Of a stretch of 64,000 nt of DNA, positions 1 through 7,572 are shown one piece after another. The translations under genes were made by a program, and so were the position numbers. Below the pieces are notes generated by a model. That model ran no database searches and had not been told where the DNA came from. It saw only the letters and a program-made list of their open reading frames with translations. Numbering within the stretch: position 1 is the stretch's first letter; each line of letters begins with the position of its first letter. The stretch is from JACPYM01 sp031423495 (lineage in GTDB: Bacteria > Acidobacteriota > Blastocatellia > RBC074), in the NCBI GenBank assembly GCA_031423495.1, contig JANPFP010000212.1, positions 62,001-126,000 on the forward strand, given 5' to 3'.

Positions 1-18
1 CGGGCTACGGACACGGCG

Positions 19-465
19 CTATTTTTTATTCAACATCCCCGGTGATTGCCATTGAAAGACGTGATAGGTCGCGGGCGTTTTGCCTACGTTGCGGATGCTG
101 TGCATTTGATTGGACGCCTGAAAAATCACCGAACCCGGCCCCACAACTTTAAGCTGCCCGTTGACCAGCGATTCAACCGTACCCTCTTTGACAATGATGA
201 CTTCTTCCGCCGGATGCTTGTGCGGCGGATGCGCTTCTTGCCCCGGATTCAACGTCGTGATGTGGCATTCCAACTCATCCAGCGTCGCCGTCTGAGCTTT
301 CAGCACCTCGCGCCGTGCGCCAGAATTCGTCTTTTTCGCATCGAACGAATTCCAGTCGAAGATGGATGAACCCATTACTTTGTTTTGCGTACGCGCCACA
401 TTGACCGCGCTCAACGTGAATAGCACCGCCGCGCTTGCCACCAATAAATCTCTTCGTGTAATCAT
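19..465 (-). CDS. Exported cupin-domain protein
   Basis: A 148-residue protein with one cupin_2 domain. The N-terminus carries twin arginines followed by a hydrophobic stretch (residues 1-26), which looks like a Tat-type or ordinary signal peptide. The cupin core spans about residues 60-140, with a histidine-rich metal-site motif (HPPHKHPAEE) followed by a Gly-rich turn and a second histidine in the QMHSIRN segment. This arrangement is typical of small metal-binding cupins, whose substrates vary widely, so the reaction cannot be named. The start has an AAGGA ribosome site 7 nt upstream. It is the last gene of a four-gene minus-strand operon, 10 nt after the stop of the DUF4287 gene. Cupin fold is confident; function unknown. 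Confidence 0.8.
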   Translation of the reverse strand: MITRRDLLVASAAVLFTLSAVNVARTQNKVMGSSIFDWNSFDAKKTNSGARREVLKAQTATLDELECHITTLNPGQEAHPPHKHPAEEVIIVKEGTVESLVNGQLKVVGPGSVIFQASNQMHSIRNVGKTPATYHVFQWQSPGMLNKK

Positions 466-475
466 TCTTGTTCCT

Positions 476-1045
476 TTAGCCTGCGTTGTCGTAAGCCTGT
501 TTCAACCAACCAATTAGTTCTGTGTCTACTTCTGTTGTTTTGCTCACGCGTACGCGATGACTGACCATCGCATTGAAACTGACTGAAGCCTCTAACCGTG
601 CGGTCGGCGTCACGTCTTTCAAATTGATGCCCACATCCAACCGCGTAGCCCGCGTGGGCTGAATAATCGCAAACTGTTTCGCGCGCCTGAGGCTGACATA
701 CGTCTTTTTCGGAGCCAGTTCGACATCCGCGCCGAACTGATTAACCGCCGCAATCAACACGTCGTAAACCGGTCGCAACCCCGCTTTCGCTCTGCCGTAT
801 TGCGCGATCACCACATGATCCTGACTGCCCGCGACGGCGACGGCCAGCGTTTCTACGGCTCTCAACGCAATGAAGTTGGCGTAACCGTATGACAGCCCGT
901 GTTCGGCTTTCAAATGCATCAACAACGCGCGCTGTTTGGCGATCCCCGCGCCGCGCGCCAACGTGATCCAGTCGGCCAGACTCCTGCCGGTCTTGGCCTC
1001 CAAATTTTGAATCATTGACTCAACCGCTTTATCAACTGCACTCAT
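476..1045 (-). CDS. DUF4287/DUF5655 domain protein
   Basis: A 189-residue soluble protein. Residues 1-60 match the pattern of DUF4287 (short helical domain ending in the GLSYGYANFIALRA segment) and residues 75-185 match DUF5655, a small alpha/beta domain often found fused to it. Neither domain has an assigned biochemical function that I know of. Such proteins commonly sit next to SRPBCC (AHSA1) and DUF1801 genes in soil bacteria, as here. A strong AGGAG site lies 8 nt before the ATG. The gene is third in the operon formed by the genes at 1481-1933, 1075-1470 and 19-465. Confidence 0.75.
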   Translation of the reverse strand: MSAVDKAVESMIQNLEAKTGRSLADWITLARGAGIAKQRALLMHLKAEHGLSYGYANFIALRAVETLAVAVAGSQDHVVIAQYGRAKAGLRPVYDVLIAAVNQFGADVELAPKKTYVSLRRAKQFAIIQPTRATRLDVGINLKDVTPTARLEASVSFNAMVSHRVRVSKTTEVDTELIGWLKQAYDNAG

Positions 1046-1074
1046 CGTTTTATCTCCTGACCGCTCTCACTCAT

Positions 1075-1470
1075 TTAGCTACCTGACCGATGCAACATCT
1101 CCGCCATCTTTTGGTGAATCAGGTTCACCGCCTTGAGCGGACGCAGCATAACCTTGAACTCGATGATCTGCCCGTGATCGTTCCATTTGAGTATGTCTAC
1201 GCCGTTCACGACGATGCCTTCGATCTCGACTTCGAACTCAAGCACCGCGTCGTTCTCACCCACCACTTGGCGGACATAACGAAAGCTCTCGTTGACGAAG
1301 ACTTTGAACGCCGCTGACAAATACATCGCCGTCAATTGCTTGCCGCGCTGCGGTGTATGCAGAATCGGCGAAAAGAAAACGGCCTCATCCGCCAGCAAGT
1401 CTTGCAAACCCGCCGCGTCGTGATCGCGCACCAACCGATGCCATTTTTCGAGTACCGCTAATTGAGCCAT
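1075..1470 (-). CDS. SnoaL-like / NTF2-fold protein
   Basis: A 131-residue protein with the layout of the SnoaL-like NTF2 superfamily: an N-terminal helix pair containing the WHRLVRDHD and LQDLLADEAVFFSP segments, then a curved beta sheet (residues 65-115). The family includes ketosteroid isomerase-like enzymes, polyketide cyclases and ligand-binding proteins; the active-site residues needed to tell which are not evident, so only the fold is called. No signal peptide. A GAGG ribosome site precedes the ATG. It lies 10 nt downstream of the SRPBCC gene and 29 nt upstream of the DUF4287 gene, so the genes are almost certainly cotranscribed. Confidence 0.75.
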   Translation of the reverse strand: MAQLAVLEKWHRLVRDHDAAGLQDLLADEAVFFSPILHTPQRGKQLTAMYLSAAFKVFVNESFRYVRQVVGENDAVLEFEVEIEGIVVNGVDILKWNDHGQIIEFKVMLRPLKAVNLIHQKMAEMLHRSGS

Positions 1471-1480
1471 AAGCGCCTCG

Positions 1481-1933
1481 TTATTGTCCGTCGGGAATTT
1501 CTGCTTCGACCAGTTTTGCCAGCAGGGTGAGTGATTCCTGCCAACCCAGATAACAAGCCTCTGCCGGAATAATGGCGGGCACGCCTTCCTGAACGACGTG
1601 CAACTCAGTGCCGACCAATACTTGTTTCAACGTAACCGTCACCTGCATTTCACCCGGCAGATTCGGGTCATCAAATTTGTCGGTATAACGAATCCGTTCG
1701 TGCGGCGTCAGTTCGAGATACTCTCCGCCAAAGGAATGGCTCGAACCGGTGCTGAAATTGGTGAACGACATTTTGAACGTGCCGCCGACTCGCACGTCCA
1801 TGTGATGCATCTTGCCAGTGAAGCCGTTCGGCGGCAGCCATTTGACCATTGCGTCTGCGTCGAGAAAAGCCCGATAGATCCGCTCAGGCTTGGCGCGCAA
1901 GACGCGATGAAGCCGAATCGTATTCGTTGACAT
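1481..1933 (-). CDS. SRPBCC (AHSA1-type) protein
   Basis: A 150-residue protein of the START/Bet v1-like SRPBCC superfamily, AHSA1 branch. The N-terminus has the family start (RLHRVLRAKPERIYRAFLDAD), followed by WLPPNGFTG and the beta-strand motif GGTFKMSF; the C-terminal helix contains GWQESLTLLAKLVE. Bacterial members bind hydrophobic ligands in a deep cavity, but the ligands are mostly unknown. AAGGAG lies 8 nt before the ATG, a strong start. It is the first gene of the operon with the SnoaL-like, DUF4287 and cupin genes. The operon looks like a small-molecule or stress-related cassette, but nothing shows what it acts on. Confidence 0.8.
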   Translation of the reverse strand: MSTNTIRLHRVLRAKPERIYRAFLDADAMVKWLPPNGFTGKMHHMDVRVGGTFKMSFTNFSTGSSHSFGGEYLELTPHERIRYTDKFDDPNLPGEMQVTVTLKQVLVGTELHVVQEGVPAIIPAEACYLGWQESLTLLAKLVEAEIPDGQ

Positions 1934-1985
1934 AATGATTTCTCCTTATTGCCGCGTACTTTTTGTGGCAGATCGGCTTTCTCTT

Positions 1986-2011
1986 AATCCCACCTGGGAG
2001 CAGGTGGGATT
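1986..2011 (-). terminator. Perfect hairpin after XRE gene
   Basis: An 11-bp perfect inverted repeat (arms 1986-1996 and 2001-2011, 4-nt loop GGAG) lies just downstream of the stop of the gene at 2038-2367 and upstream of the SRPBCC operon. There is no clear U-run on the minus strand after the stem, so it may be a weak or Rho-assisted terminator. Confidence 0.5.
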
Positions 2012-2037
2012 GCGGGGAAGTTAAGTTTTAATACGTC

Positions 2038-2367
2038 CTAAACCGCAACACGAATTTCTCCTGCTGAATGCGAGCGCGGTTTACGCTTCACCACAATTTC
2101 AATGTCTTGATCGAGCCTGGTTAAAAAGCCCATCAGCTTATCAATCGAAAACCCTTTCAACTGCCGCCCGCTATACAAGGCGGCAATACGAGTTTGAGGT
2201 ACGTTAAGCATCTCAGCCGCCTGCGGCTTGGTTAATTTGCGCTGCCTGATAAGCTCGGTAATTTTCATGGCAAGCACGGCTTTCACATACATTTCCTTCG
2301 CGTCGGGTAATCCCAAGTCCGCGAAGACATTGCCGCTGCTTTTTTCGACTTCGATGATTTCTTTCAT
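2038..2367 (-). CDS. XRE-family HTH protein, HigA-like solo antitoxin
   Basis: A 109-residue DNA-binding protein. Residues 35-95 form a Cro/C1-type helix-turn-helix (KLTKPQAAEMLNVPQTRIAAL) with the following GFSIDKLMGFLTRLDQDIEI segment typical of the HTH_37 antitoxin subgroup. Members are normally encoded directly downstream of a RelE/Gp49-like toxin. Here the gene upstream is instead an unrelated 291-residue protein, and I see no toxin reading frame in the 82-bp gap. It may be an orphan antitoxin or an autonomous regulator. A modest AAGAG site precedes the ATG. A hairpin at 1986-2011 follows. Confidence 0.75.
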   Translation of the reverse strand: MKEIIEVEKSSGNVFADLGLPDAKEMYVKAVLAMKITELIRQRKLTKPQAAEMLNVPQTRIAALYSGRQLKGFSIDKLMGFLTRLDQDIEIVVKRKPRSHSAGEIRVAV

Positions 2368-2449
2368 AACTCTTGTGACTTCGCTCGACGGCGCGTTTGT
2401 ATCTCGCCTTGATGGCGTCCACTTCCTCTTTCGGCGTGACGAATTGTTG

Positions 2450-3325
2450 TTATGCCTCTACATCCGTGGGAAGCACGCATCTCCATACGCCGTTTATTTT
2501 TCGGAACCCATAATAGTCAACACGCTTTTGATTCGGGTGACGCGGTGAACCTGGCGTCCATATCGCATGGACTGCGGCCTGATTATGACGAGCCGTTCTG
2601 GTCGGAAGAGCAATCCGTCGGGTGAGTTTCTTTTTGCCGAAAAATTTATCCGTCAGTACCCACTCGCCAATGGAAATATCCCAATGAATGAGAATTGACC
2701 AGTCATATTCGGGGAGTCCTTCCCGGCTTTGCCCAGAGCCACCGTAACCCGCAGGTAAGGCAAAGCCTCCTGCTGCGGTGAGCCTTGTCTGATGTGGTCT
2801 TAGCCAATGCGAGCAAGCTCCAAGCTGAATGAAAATATTATGTGTGTCAAAATCCCGCAGCATGAAGTGGAAGGTGTCGCCTAATAACGTATAAGTAGCG
2901 ATTGCCCAAAACACGGGGTCATCATCTTGTGTTAGGTGCGAATCAATCTCAGAAATAATTTTGCGTACTTCCGTTAAGCTGAACTCTTTGAGAGAAGCAA
3001 TGGCTTCCTCATCGGTTTCATCGCCTCGCACAGCCGGTATCACATCGAAAAACGACGCATCGGGCGCAAGCTCGATTTGCGGACGGCTTTCTGCAATCGC
3101 ACGCTGGCGTGCGGCTAGTTTTTCTTCGGGCGTGCGGCTGGTCAGCTTCGCAATCATTCGATTCAGCGCGTCAGGGTCGTAATCGCTCGCAGTGTCGTTG
3201 GCAGGCGCGGCAGCCTTGCTATCCCGTTGCACCAGCGAGAGCAGATAAGACGCCACATCCATCCCCCGTTGGGCGGCCTGTGTTTTGACTTGTTGCTCAA
3301 ATTCCAAAGGAAACGTCACGATCAT
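2450..3325 (-). CDS. Unknown 291-residue protein with RHH-like N-terminus
   Basis: I do not recognise this protein. Residues 1-35 (MIVTFPLEFEQQVKTQAA...) resemble the short ribbon-helix-helix or DUF-type N-termini that precede toxin-antitoxin or CopG-like proteins. Residues 60-100 are charged (TPEEKLAARQRAIAE). The C-terminal 150 residues are rich in Trp, Tyr and His (for example HWLRPHQTRL and YDWSILIHWDIS), suggesting a compact globular domain of unknown function. AGAGG/TAGAG sites precede the ATG. After its TAA stop the same frame stays open for about 30 more plausible codons toward the XRE gene. The surrounding 2-4 kb patch is rich in toxin-antitoxin-like genes. Confidence 0.6.
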   Translation of the reverse strand: MIVTFPLEFEQQVKTQAAQRGMDVASYLLSLVQRDSKAAAPANDTASDYDPDALNRMIAKLTSRTPEEKLAARQRAIAESRPQIELAPDASFFDVIPAVRGDETDEEAIASLKEFSLTEVRKIISEIDSHLTQDDDPVFWAIATYTLLGDTFHFMLRDFDTHNIFIQLGACSHWLRPHQTRLTAAGGFALPAGYGGSGQSREGLPEYDWSILIHWDISIGEWVLTDKFFGKKKLTRRIALPTRTARHNQAAVHAIWTPGSPRHPNQKRVDYYGFRKINGVWRCVLPTDVEA

Positions 3326-3361
3326 TTTCTCTACCTCTTCAAAATCGCGCGCATCGTTTTA

Positions 3362-3401
3362 GCGGATGGTTTTCACTTCGCCCAGCTTGTTCTAACGCAG
3401 C
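3362..3401. repeat. Partial duplicate of the xylA 3' end
   Basis: Positions 3362-3385 are identical to 4081-4104 inside the 3' end of xylA (24 bp). The next bases, 3386-3401, match xylA 4115-4130 with slight divergence after a deletion of about 11 bp. On the minus strand the copy reads LGEVKTIR followed by a stop. It lies between the PemK-like gene and the 291-residue gene. It is best read as a fossil of an imprecise duplication or rearrangement that brought the toxin-antitoxin patch in beside xylA. Confidence 0.7.
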
Positions 3402-3402
3402 C

Positions 3403-3714
3403 TCACAACTTCATATACTGGTTCCACGCCCCGCGAACGGCGGCTTCGTCCTGTGGGCTAAGCTGCCCAAGCCGTCGGGTGAGCAGCGTCTTTTCTGCCG
3501 TCACCAATCGGTCAAGCCGCGCGACTGAGGGCTTTGCCAGTCCGGCCTGCGCCCAATCTTGCAACGCAACGTCCCGCGCTCCGGTTCGTAAAACCGAGGT
3601 CACGCGACAAATCACGGCATCTTGCTGCAAATCGAAAAGTACCAGCACCGGACGCGCTTTGCTCACCGCGCCCGAAGTGAAAGGAAATTGGCAAAGGAAG
3701 ATTTGGCCGAACAT
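3403..3714 (-). CDS. PemK/MazF-like toxin
   Basis: A 103-residue protein of the PemK/MazF (CcdB-fold) endoribonuclease superfamily. The beta-barrel core is visible: GQIFLCQFPFTSG near residues 3-15 replaces the usual GDIVLVDFPFT motif, then ARPVLVLFDLQQDAVICRVTS aligns with the RPALVLS...D strand region. Family members cleave mRNA at short sequence motifs and are held inactive by the partner antitoxin. Here the ATG starts 3 nt after the stop of the 69-residue upstream gene, the normal antitoxin-toxin order. The canonical Arg after P-V is present, but which residues are catalytic cannot be judged by eye. Confidence 0.8.
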   Translation of the reverse strand: MFGQIFLCQFPFTSGAVSKARPVLVLFDLQQDAVICRVTSVLRTGARDVALQDWAQAGLAKPSVARLDRLVTAEKTLLTRRLGQLSPQDEAAVRGAWNQYMKL

Positions 3715-3717
3715 GTT

Positions 3718-3927
3718 TCAATAATTGTCATAGATGGCGTCTTCAGCCGAATCATCGCGCATAAACTGCTCATAACCAGCCAGTCGCCATTCAGCGTCGT
3801 CCGCATTGCCGTCGGTTAAAACGATGACACGCACCTGACCTGTTTTGGGAAGCTGCGCGACGACTTCCTGAGGAATCGCCAGCACCGGTTCAGGGGTCAG
3901 AGTCGTGATGAATTCGATTGCTTGCAT
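3718..3927 (-). CDS. Antitoxin of the PemK-like pair
   Basis: A 69-residue acidic protein. Residues 1-40 look like a small beta-rich DNA-binding or dimerisation segment (EPVLAIPQEVVAQLPKTGQVRVIVL), similar in style to AbrB-like antitoxins. The tail is acidic and probably disordered, ending in DSAEDAIYDNY, a signature often seen in antitoxins encoded before PemK-like toxins. It precedes the toxin gene by 3 nt, implying translational coupling and joint autoregulation. No recognisable operator could be assigned. Confidence 0.7.
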   Translation of the reverse strand: MQAIEFITTLTPEPVLAIPQEVVAQLPKTGQVRVIVLTDGNADDAEWRLAGYEQFMRDDSAEDAIYDNY

Positions 3928-3992
3928 AACGGCAGTATAGTTTTCCTAACTCAGCGCCGCAAAGAATTAGACAGGGTAACTCACCATAAAAT

Positions 3993-4018
3993 CACGGGAG
4001 CGCACCGACGCTCCCGTG
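3993..4018 (-). terminator. Terminator after xylA
   Basis: A 10-bp perfect GC-rich inverted repeat (3993-4002 and 4009-4018, 6-nt loop) lies 15 nt downstream of the xylA stop. On the minus strand it is followed by ATTTTAT. It fits an intrinsic terminator ending xylA transcription before the toxin-antitoxin pair. Confidence 0.7.
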
Positions 4019-4032
4019 TTCGCTCAATCGTT

Positions 4033-5346
4033 TTAGATGAAATCGTTAAACAGCGATTCCAGATATTCCTGCCGTCCACTGCGGATGGTTTTCACTTCGC
4101 CCAGTTTGAGCGCAATTTGTTCTAACTCAGCAAAGCTGCTCTTGCCTTTGGCGACTTTCTTGCCGAGTTCGCTGTCCCACGAACTGTAACGCTCTTTGAC
4201 GAAGTCGGCGATGCGTCCGTCCTGACGAATCCGCGCCGCGATTTTCAGGCCGCGCGCGAAGGTGTCCATCCCTGCGATGTGGGCGAGGAATAAATCTTCC
4301 GGCTCGAAGCTCTCGCGGCGCACTTTGGCGTCGAAGTTCAGGCCGCCCGTCGTGAAGCCGCCCATCTTCAATACGCAAAGCATCACATGCGAAGTGATAT
4401 ACAAGTCAGTCGGAAACTGGTCAGTGTCCCAACCCAATTGCCAGTCGCCCATGTTCGCGTCAACCGAACCGAGCGCGTTGGCCGCAATCGCCGTTTCGAG
4501 ATCGTGTTGAATCGTATGCCCAGCGATTTGCGCGTGATTGGTTTCAAGGTTGAGCTTGAAATCTTTCATCAATCCGTATTGCCGCAGGAAGTTCAAACAG
4601 GTCGCGGCATCGGTGTCGTATTGATGCTTGGTCGGTTCTTTCGGCTTCGGTTCGATATAGAAAGGCCCTTTCAGCCCGATCTCTTTTTTGTAATCAACCG
4701 CCATGTGCATAAACGCGCCGAGGTGGTCGAGTTCGCGTTTCATATCGGTGTTGAGCAGCGTGAAATAGCCTTCGCGCCCGCCCCAAAACACATAGCCTTC
4801 GCCGCCAAGTTCGAGCGTTGCTTCCATCGCTTTTTTGACCTGCGCCGCGCCGTAAGTGAAGGCATTCAAGTCAGGCGACGTAGCCGCGCCGTGCATAAAG
4901 CACGGATGCTGAAACAAACACGCTGTGCCCCACAACACTTTTTTGCCGCTGTTCTTTTGCGCTTTGGCGAGTTCTTTGACTACGCGGTCTAGGTTCTTGT
5001 TCGACTCTTTGAGCGTCTTGCCTTCGGGGGCTACGTCGCGGTCGTGAAAGCAGTAATAGTCAATCTGCAACTTTTCGAGCAGTTCAAAAAAGACGGGAAT
5101 GCGGCGCAGCGCGTTTTCCATGCTCTCGCTAAAATCATCCCACGGACGCACCGCTGTCGGCATCCCGAAAATCTCAGCGCCGCGCCCGCGCATCGTGTGC
5201 CAATAACTCGAAGCAAAGCGCAAATGCTCGCGCATCGTCTTGCCTTCGACGAGTTCATCGGGGTTGTAATGTTTGAATGCGTAAAGATTGCGCGTGTCAG
5301 GTCCTTCAAACTTGACCGTTTTGATTTTCGGAAATGCGTCAGCCAT
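4033..5346 (-). CDS. xylA: Xylose isomerase
   Basis: A 437-residue class II-length xylose isomerase, which converts D-xylose to D-xylulose (and glucose to fructose) in the cytoplasm. The catalytic histidine is in FHDRDVAPEG (near residue 100), and the metal-site Glu region is visible in GGREGY and EPKPKEPTKHQYD. The sub-barrel tail NFDAKVRRES and the DLFLAHIAGMDTFARGL segment are family-typical. An in-frame extension upstream of 5346 exists, but ATG at 5346 with AAAGGAAG about 8 nt upstream gives the family-typical N-terminus. No xylB (xylulokinase) or transporter is adjacent. A terminator follows at 3993-4018, and a piece of its 3' end is duplicated at 3362-3401. Confidence 0.95.
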   Translation of the reverse strand: MADAFPKIKTVKFEGPDTRNLYAFKHYNPDELVEGKTMREHLRFASSYWHTMRGRGAEIFGMPTAVRPWDDFSESMENALRRIPVFFELLEKLQIDYYCFHDRDVAPEGKTLKESNKNLDRVVKELAKAQKNSGKKVLWGTACLFQHPCFMHGAATSPDLNAFTYGAAQVKKAMEATLELGGEGYVFWGGREGYFTLLNTDMKRELDHLGAFMHMAVDYKKEIGLKGPFYIEPKPKEPTKHQYDTDAATCLNFLRQYGLMKDFKLNLETNHAQIAGHTIQHDLETAIAANALGSVDANMGDWQLGWDTDQFPTDLYITSHVMLCVLKMGGFTTGGLNFDAKVRRESFEPEDLFLAHIAGMDTFARGLKIAARIRQDGRIADFVKERYSSWDSELGKKVAKGKSSFAELEQIALKLGEVKTIRSGRQEYLESLFNDFI

Positions 5347-5477
5347 TGCAGGTATCTTCCTTTGGTTTTGATTTAATGGTGAATCACGACAGATGCGCCG
5401 TGTTGAGGGCGGGACAATAACACAAACTTTGGATGGCAACTATTGGATGAAACGGGTCACGAGTAATGGGCTATCAG

Positions 5478-5635
5478 CCGATGGCTGGCTCACCGCAGAG
5501 CCACGCGGAGTCCTCGCAGAGGCTGCGCAGAGGAGAAGCGGAAGAGAGTTTTTTTGGCGGTGGACGCATCCTCTGCGGAAACTCTGCGAAAAACTCTGCG
5601 GTGAGGCGAACTTGATCTTTCAGCCCATCGGTTTC
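5478..5635. repeat. Imperfect inverted-repeat element (CCGCAGAG type)
   Basis: The 292-bp gap between xylA and the phosphodiesterase-like gene contains a 158-bp element bounded by near-complementary ends. CCGATGGCTG at 5478-5488 faces CAGCCCATCGG near 5621-5631. Inside, CTCACCGCAGAG (5489-5500) is a perfect 12-bp inverted match to CTCTGCGGTGAG (5594-5605). The interior is full of short direct copies of GCAGAG and CTCTGCG. No reading frame is supported. This looks like a non-autonomous palindromic element (MITE or REP-like). Confidence 0.6.
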
Positions 5636-5638
5636 CCC

Positions 5639-7081
5639 TTAACGGCTCAACGCATCAGCCAATACCAACCCCGCTTCGCAATGCCCCATTCCGCTGGTAT
5701 AGCTGCTCATCTTTTTGGCTTCGCTAATGCCGAAGCGCGCGTGCAAATCGCTGCCGCGTAAATAGTCAGGCAACGTCTGCCGCGTAGACATCGCAAAGCC
5801 CAATGATTCGCCGCGCAACAAATTACCGTGCGTAGCCTGCATCGTCGCAAACGTAGTCATAAACGGACTGCCCAACAGCCAACCGTCTTGAAAACTTATG
5901 ACGACATCGGCGCGGTTTTTCACATGCGTATCGAAGGCATCAAACGCGCGCCGTACCGGGTCAAGGTAATCGTGCGCCAGCGTCGCCCGAAACCACGTCG
6001 CGCGGTCAGCGAAGCCCGCCGCATCGAGTTGCCCGCTGTCGCGCATCGTTTCGATGATCGCATTCAGCCGCAGCGGATCACCGCCGAGGTCTTCATATTT
6101 GAATCGTTCGCCTGCGTGCGTGAGGCGCGCGCGTCCGCGTGGGCTGACCAGAGCGAGTGAATTGTCACCCTGGTAGTAAAGCGCGAAATCTACGCCATCG
6201 GCTTTGAGGCAGGCGGCGGCGACTGATTCTTTCTCGCCCGCAAAGGCGAATAGTTGCGCCGAACCGACCAAGCCGTATCGCGGCAACACTACGTCGCCGT
6301 TTTGCTTGAGGCTTTTGACGGCGTTGAAGCCGGCCTGCGTGAGCGCATCGTTCAAGCGCACGTGCCGATAGTCGTCATAACGATTCCCGTGATCTGAAAG
6401 CAATTCGACTTCGAGCTTGGTGCCGTTGCGTTCGGCTTCGGCGGCGAGGTCTTCGATGGCGCGGTCAAGCTGACGCAACGCGACTTTGAGCATGCCTTCG
6501 CCGCCCAGATGCGCCAGTGAATCGGTCGCTCCCACGTAGCCCAAAAAGACCTGCGCATCCGATTCGCGGAAAGAATTTTTCAGTGATGCCAAATCGAGTT
6601 GCGCGGTGATGAGCGTCGAGAACGGCGCAGCGACATAAGCCATTCCGCCCAACGCCGCCGCCGCGTGATAATCAAAGCCCTGACGATAAGTGCGCGCAAT
6701 GAACTTCCCGCCATTAAACCGGTCGGCGATGTTGCCGAACAAACGGTTTTGCGCGCGGTCGTAATAATGGTCTTCATAACCCGGCGAGTTTTCGGTGTGC
6801 AGAATTTCTACCAGCGAAGGATTGGTCGAACTCGGAAACGTCGCCACCATTCGCGCCGGTGCGGTGAAGCGCTTGAAACGCCCTTCGGCGCGCAGCTTTT
6901 CGATGGTGTCAAATGGTACGCCGTCGAGAATGAGGATGAGGCGACGAGTAGCAGCAGATTGTTTGGCTGTGGCGGCAGATTGTTTGGCTGTGGCTTGGAG
7001 CTTCGCGTAAAGCGGCAAGATTGAGCAACAAACTAAAGCGTAAGTCATCAAAAAAATGGGCGCGCGGAACAGTCGTTTCAT
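5639..7081 (-). CDS. Exported alkaline-phosphatase-superfamily phosphodiesterase-like protein
   Basis: A 480-residue protein with an N-terminal signal segment (residues 1-26). It belongs to the alkaline phosphatase superfamily, closest in pattern to type I phosphodiesterase/nucleotide pyrophosphatase. The first metal-ligand motif is LILDGVPFDT (near residue 50). The nucleophile region is TFPSSTNPSLVEIL (about residue 85), GATDSLAHLGG carries the second Asp/His pair, and SDHGN (about 230) carries the third. The substrate cannot be told. A 21-bp tandem duplication (6954-6995) encodes TAKQSAA twice right after the signal peptide, a recent slippage event in the linker. It is the last gene of an apparent operon, 22 nt after the 7104-7553 gene. 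Confidence 0.75.
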   Translation of the reverse strand: MKRLFRAPIFLMTYALVCCSILPLYAKLQATAKQSAATAKQSAATRRLILILDGVPFDTIEKLRAEGRFKRFTAPARMVATFPSSTNPSLVEILHTENSPGYEDHYYDRAQNRLFGNIADRFNGGKFIARTYRQGFDYHAAAALGGMAYVAAPFSTLITAQLDLASLKNSFRESDAQVFLGYVGATDSLAHLGGEGMLKVALRQLDRAIEDLAAEAERNGTKLEVELLSDHGNRYDDYRHVRLNDALTQAGFNAVKSLKQNGDVVLPRYGLVGSAQLFAFAGEKESVAAACLKADGVDFALYYQGDNSLALVSPRGRARLTHAGERFKYEDLGGDPLRLNAIIETMRDSGQLDAAGFADRATWFRATLAHDYLDPVRRAFDAFDTHVKNRADVVISFQDGWLLGSPFMTTFATMQATHGNLLRGESLGFAMSTRQTLPDYLRGSDLHARFGISEAKKMSSYTSGMGHCEAGLVLADALSR

Positions 7082-7103
7082 GTATGTTGGTTAAGAGATT
7101 TTT

Positions 7104-7553
7104 CTATCTAGCGCATTTCAGGTTTCCAACGAACATAAGCCCAAAGCACTCAGCAATGGCTCCCGTCCTTTTTACCCATTCTGGAGTAATGTCCCTTTTA
7201 ATACTTTCGACATCCTCATACCTAACCTCATAGGTTGGCGCGAATCCAGAGAATACTGAGTAGTGATTAAAAGTGAAAACTTCATCCTGTAAACTCAAAA
7301 TTAGACCTCCTAGTTTTTTATATTCAGAAGTCATAAACCCTCCCCTATCCGTCAAAAACCTATATTCGCGCCCTGACTTCAGCCTAAGCGTTACCATTAC
7401 CTCTGCAGTCTGAAGTGCCTTCATTCGCTCTTTTATTTTACTGACTGCTTGTTCCGGCGAGTTAGCTGAAGCTTGACCTTGCGCTAAAACTGTCGTCGCG
7501 TGCATCAGACAAGACAGAGCTATCAGTAGATGGACTATTGTTATCTTTATCAT
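7104..7553 (-). CDS. Unknown exported protein
   Basis: A 149-residue protein. ATG at 7553 is chosen because GAGG lies 6 nt upstream and it gives a clean signal peptide (residues 1-24, ending ATTVLAQ). The rest has a basic helical stretch (SKIKERMKALQ) followed by beta-rich sequence with VTLRLKSGREYRFLTDRGG and VRYEDVESIKRD, a pattern resembling the Sm-like/SH3-like domain seen in the gene at 8667-9083. No family recognised. Its base composition is visibly more AT-rich than its neighbours. It starts 20 nt after the 7573-8400 gene. Confidence 0.65.
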   Translation of the reverse strand: MIKITIVHLLIALSCLMHATTVLAQGQASANSPEQAVSKIKERMKALQTAEVMVTLRLKSGREYRFLTDRGGFMTSEYKKLGGLILSLQDEVFTFNHYSVFSGFAPTYEVRYEDVESIKRDITPEWVKRTGAIAECFGLMFVGNLKCAR

Positions 7554-7572
7554 TTTTACCTCAAATATCGGC

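Noticed and set aside
2380..2452. Programmed readthrough of TAA
   Set aside because: There is no known recoding signal, and the frame ends against the XRE gene in another frame; decay is simpler.
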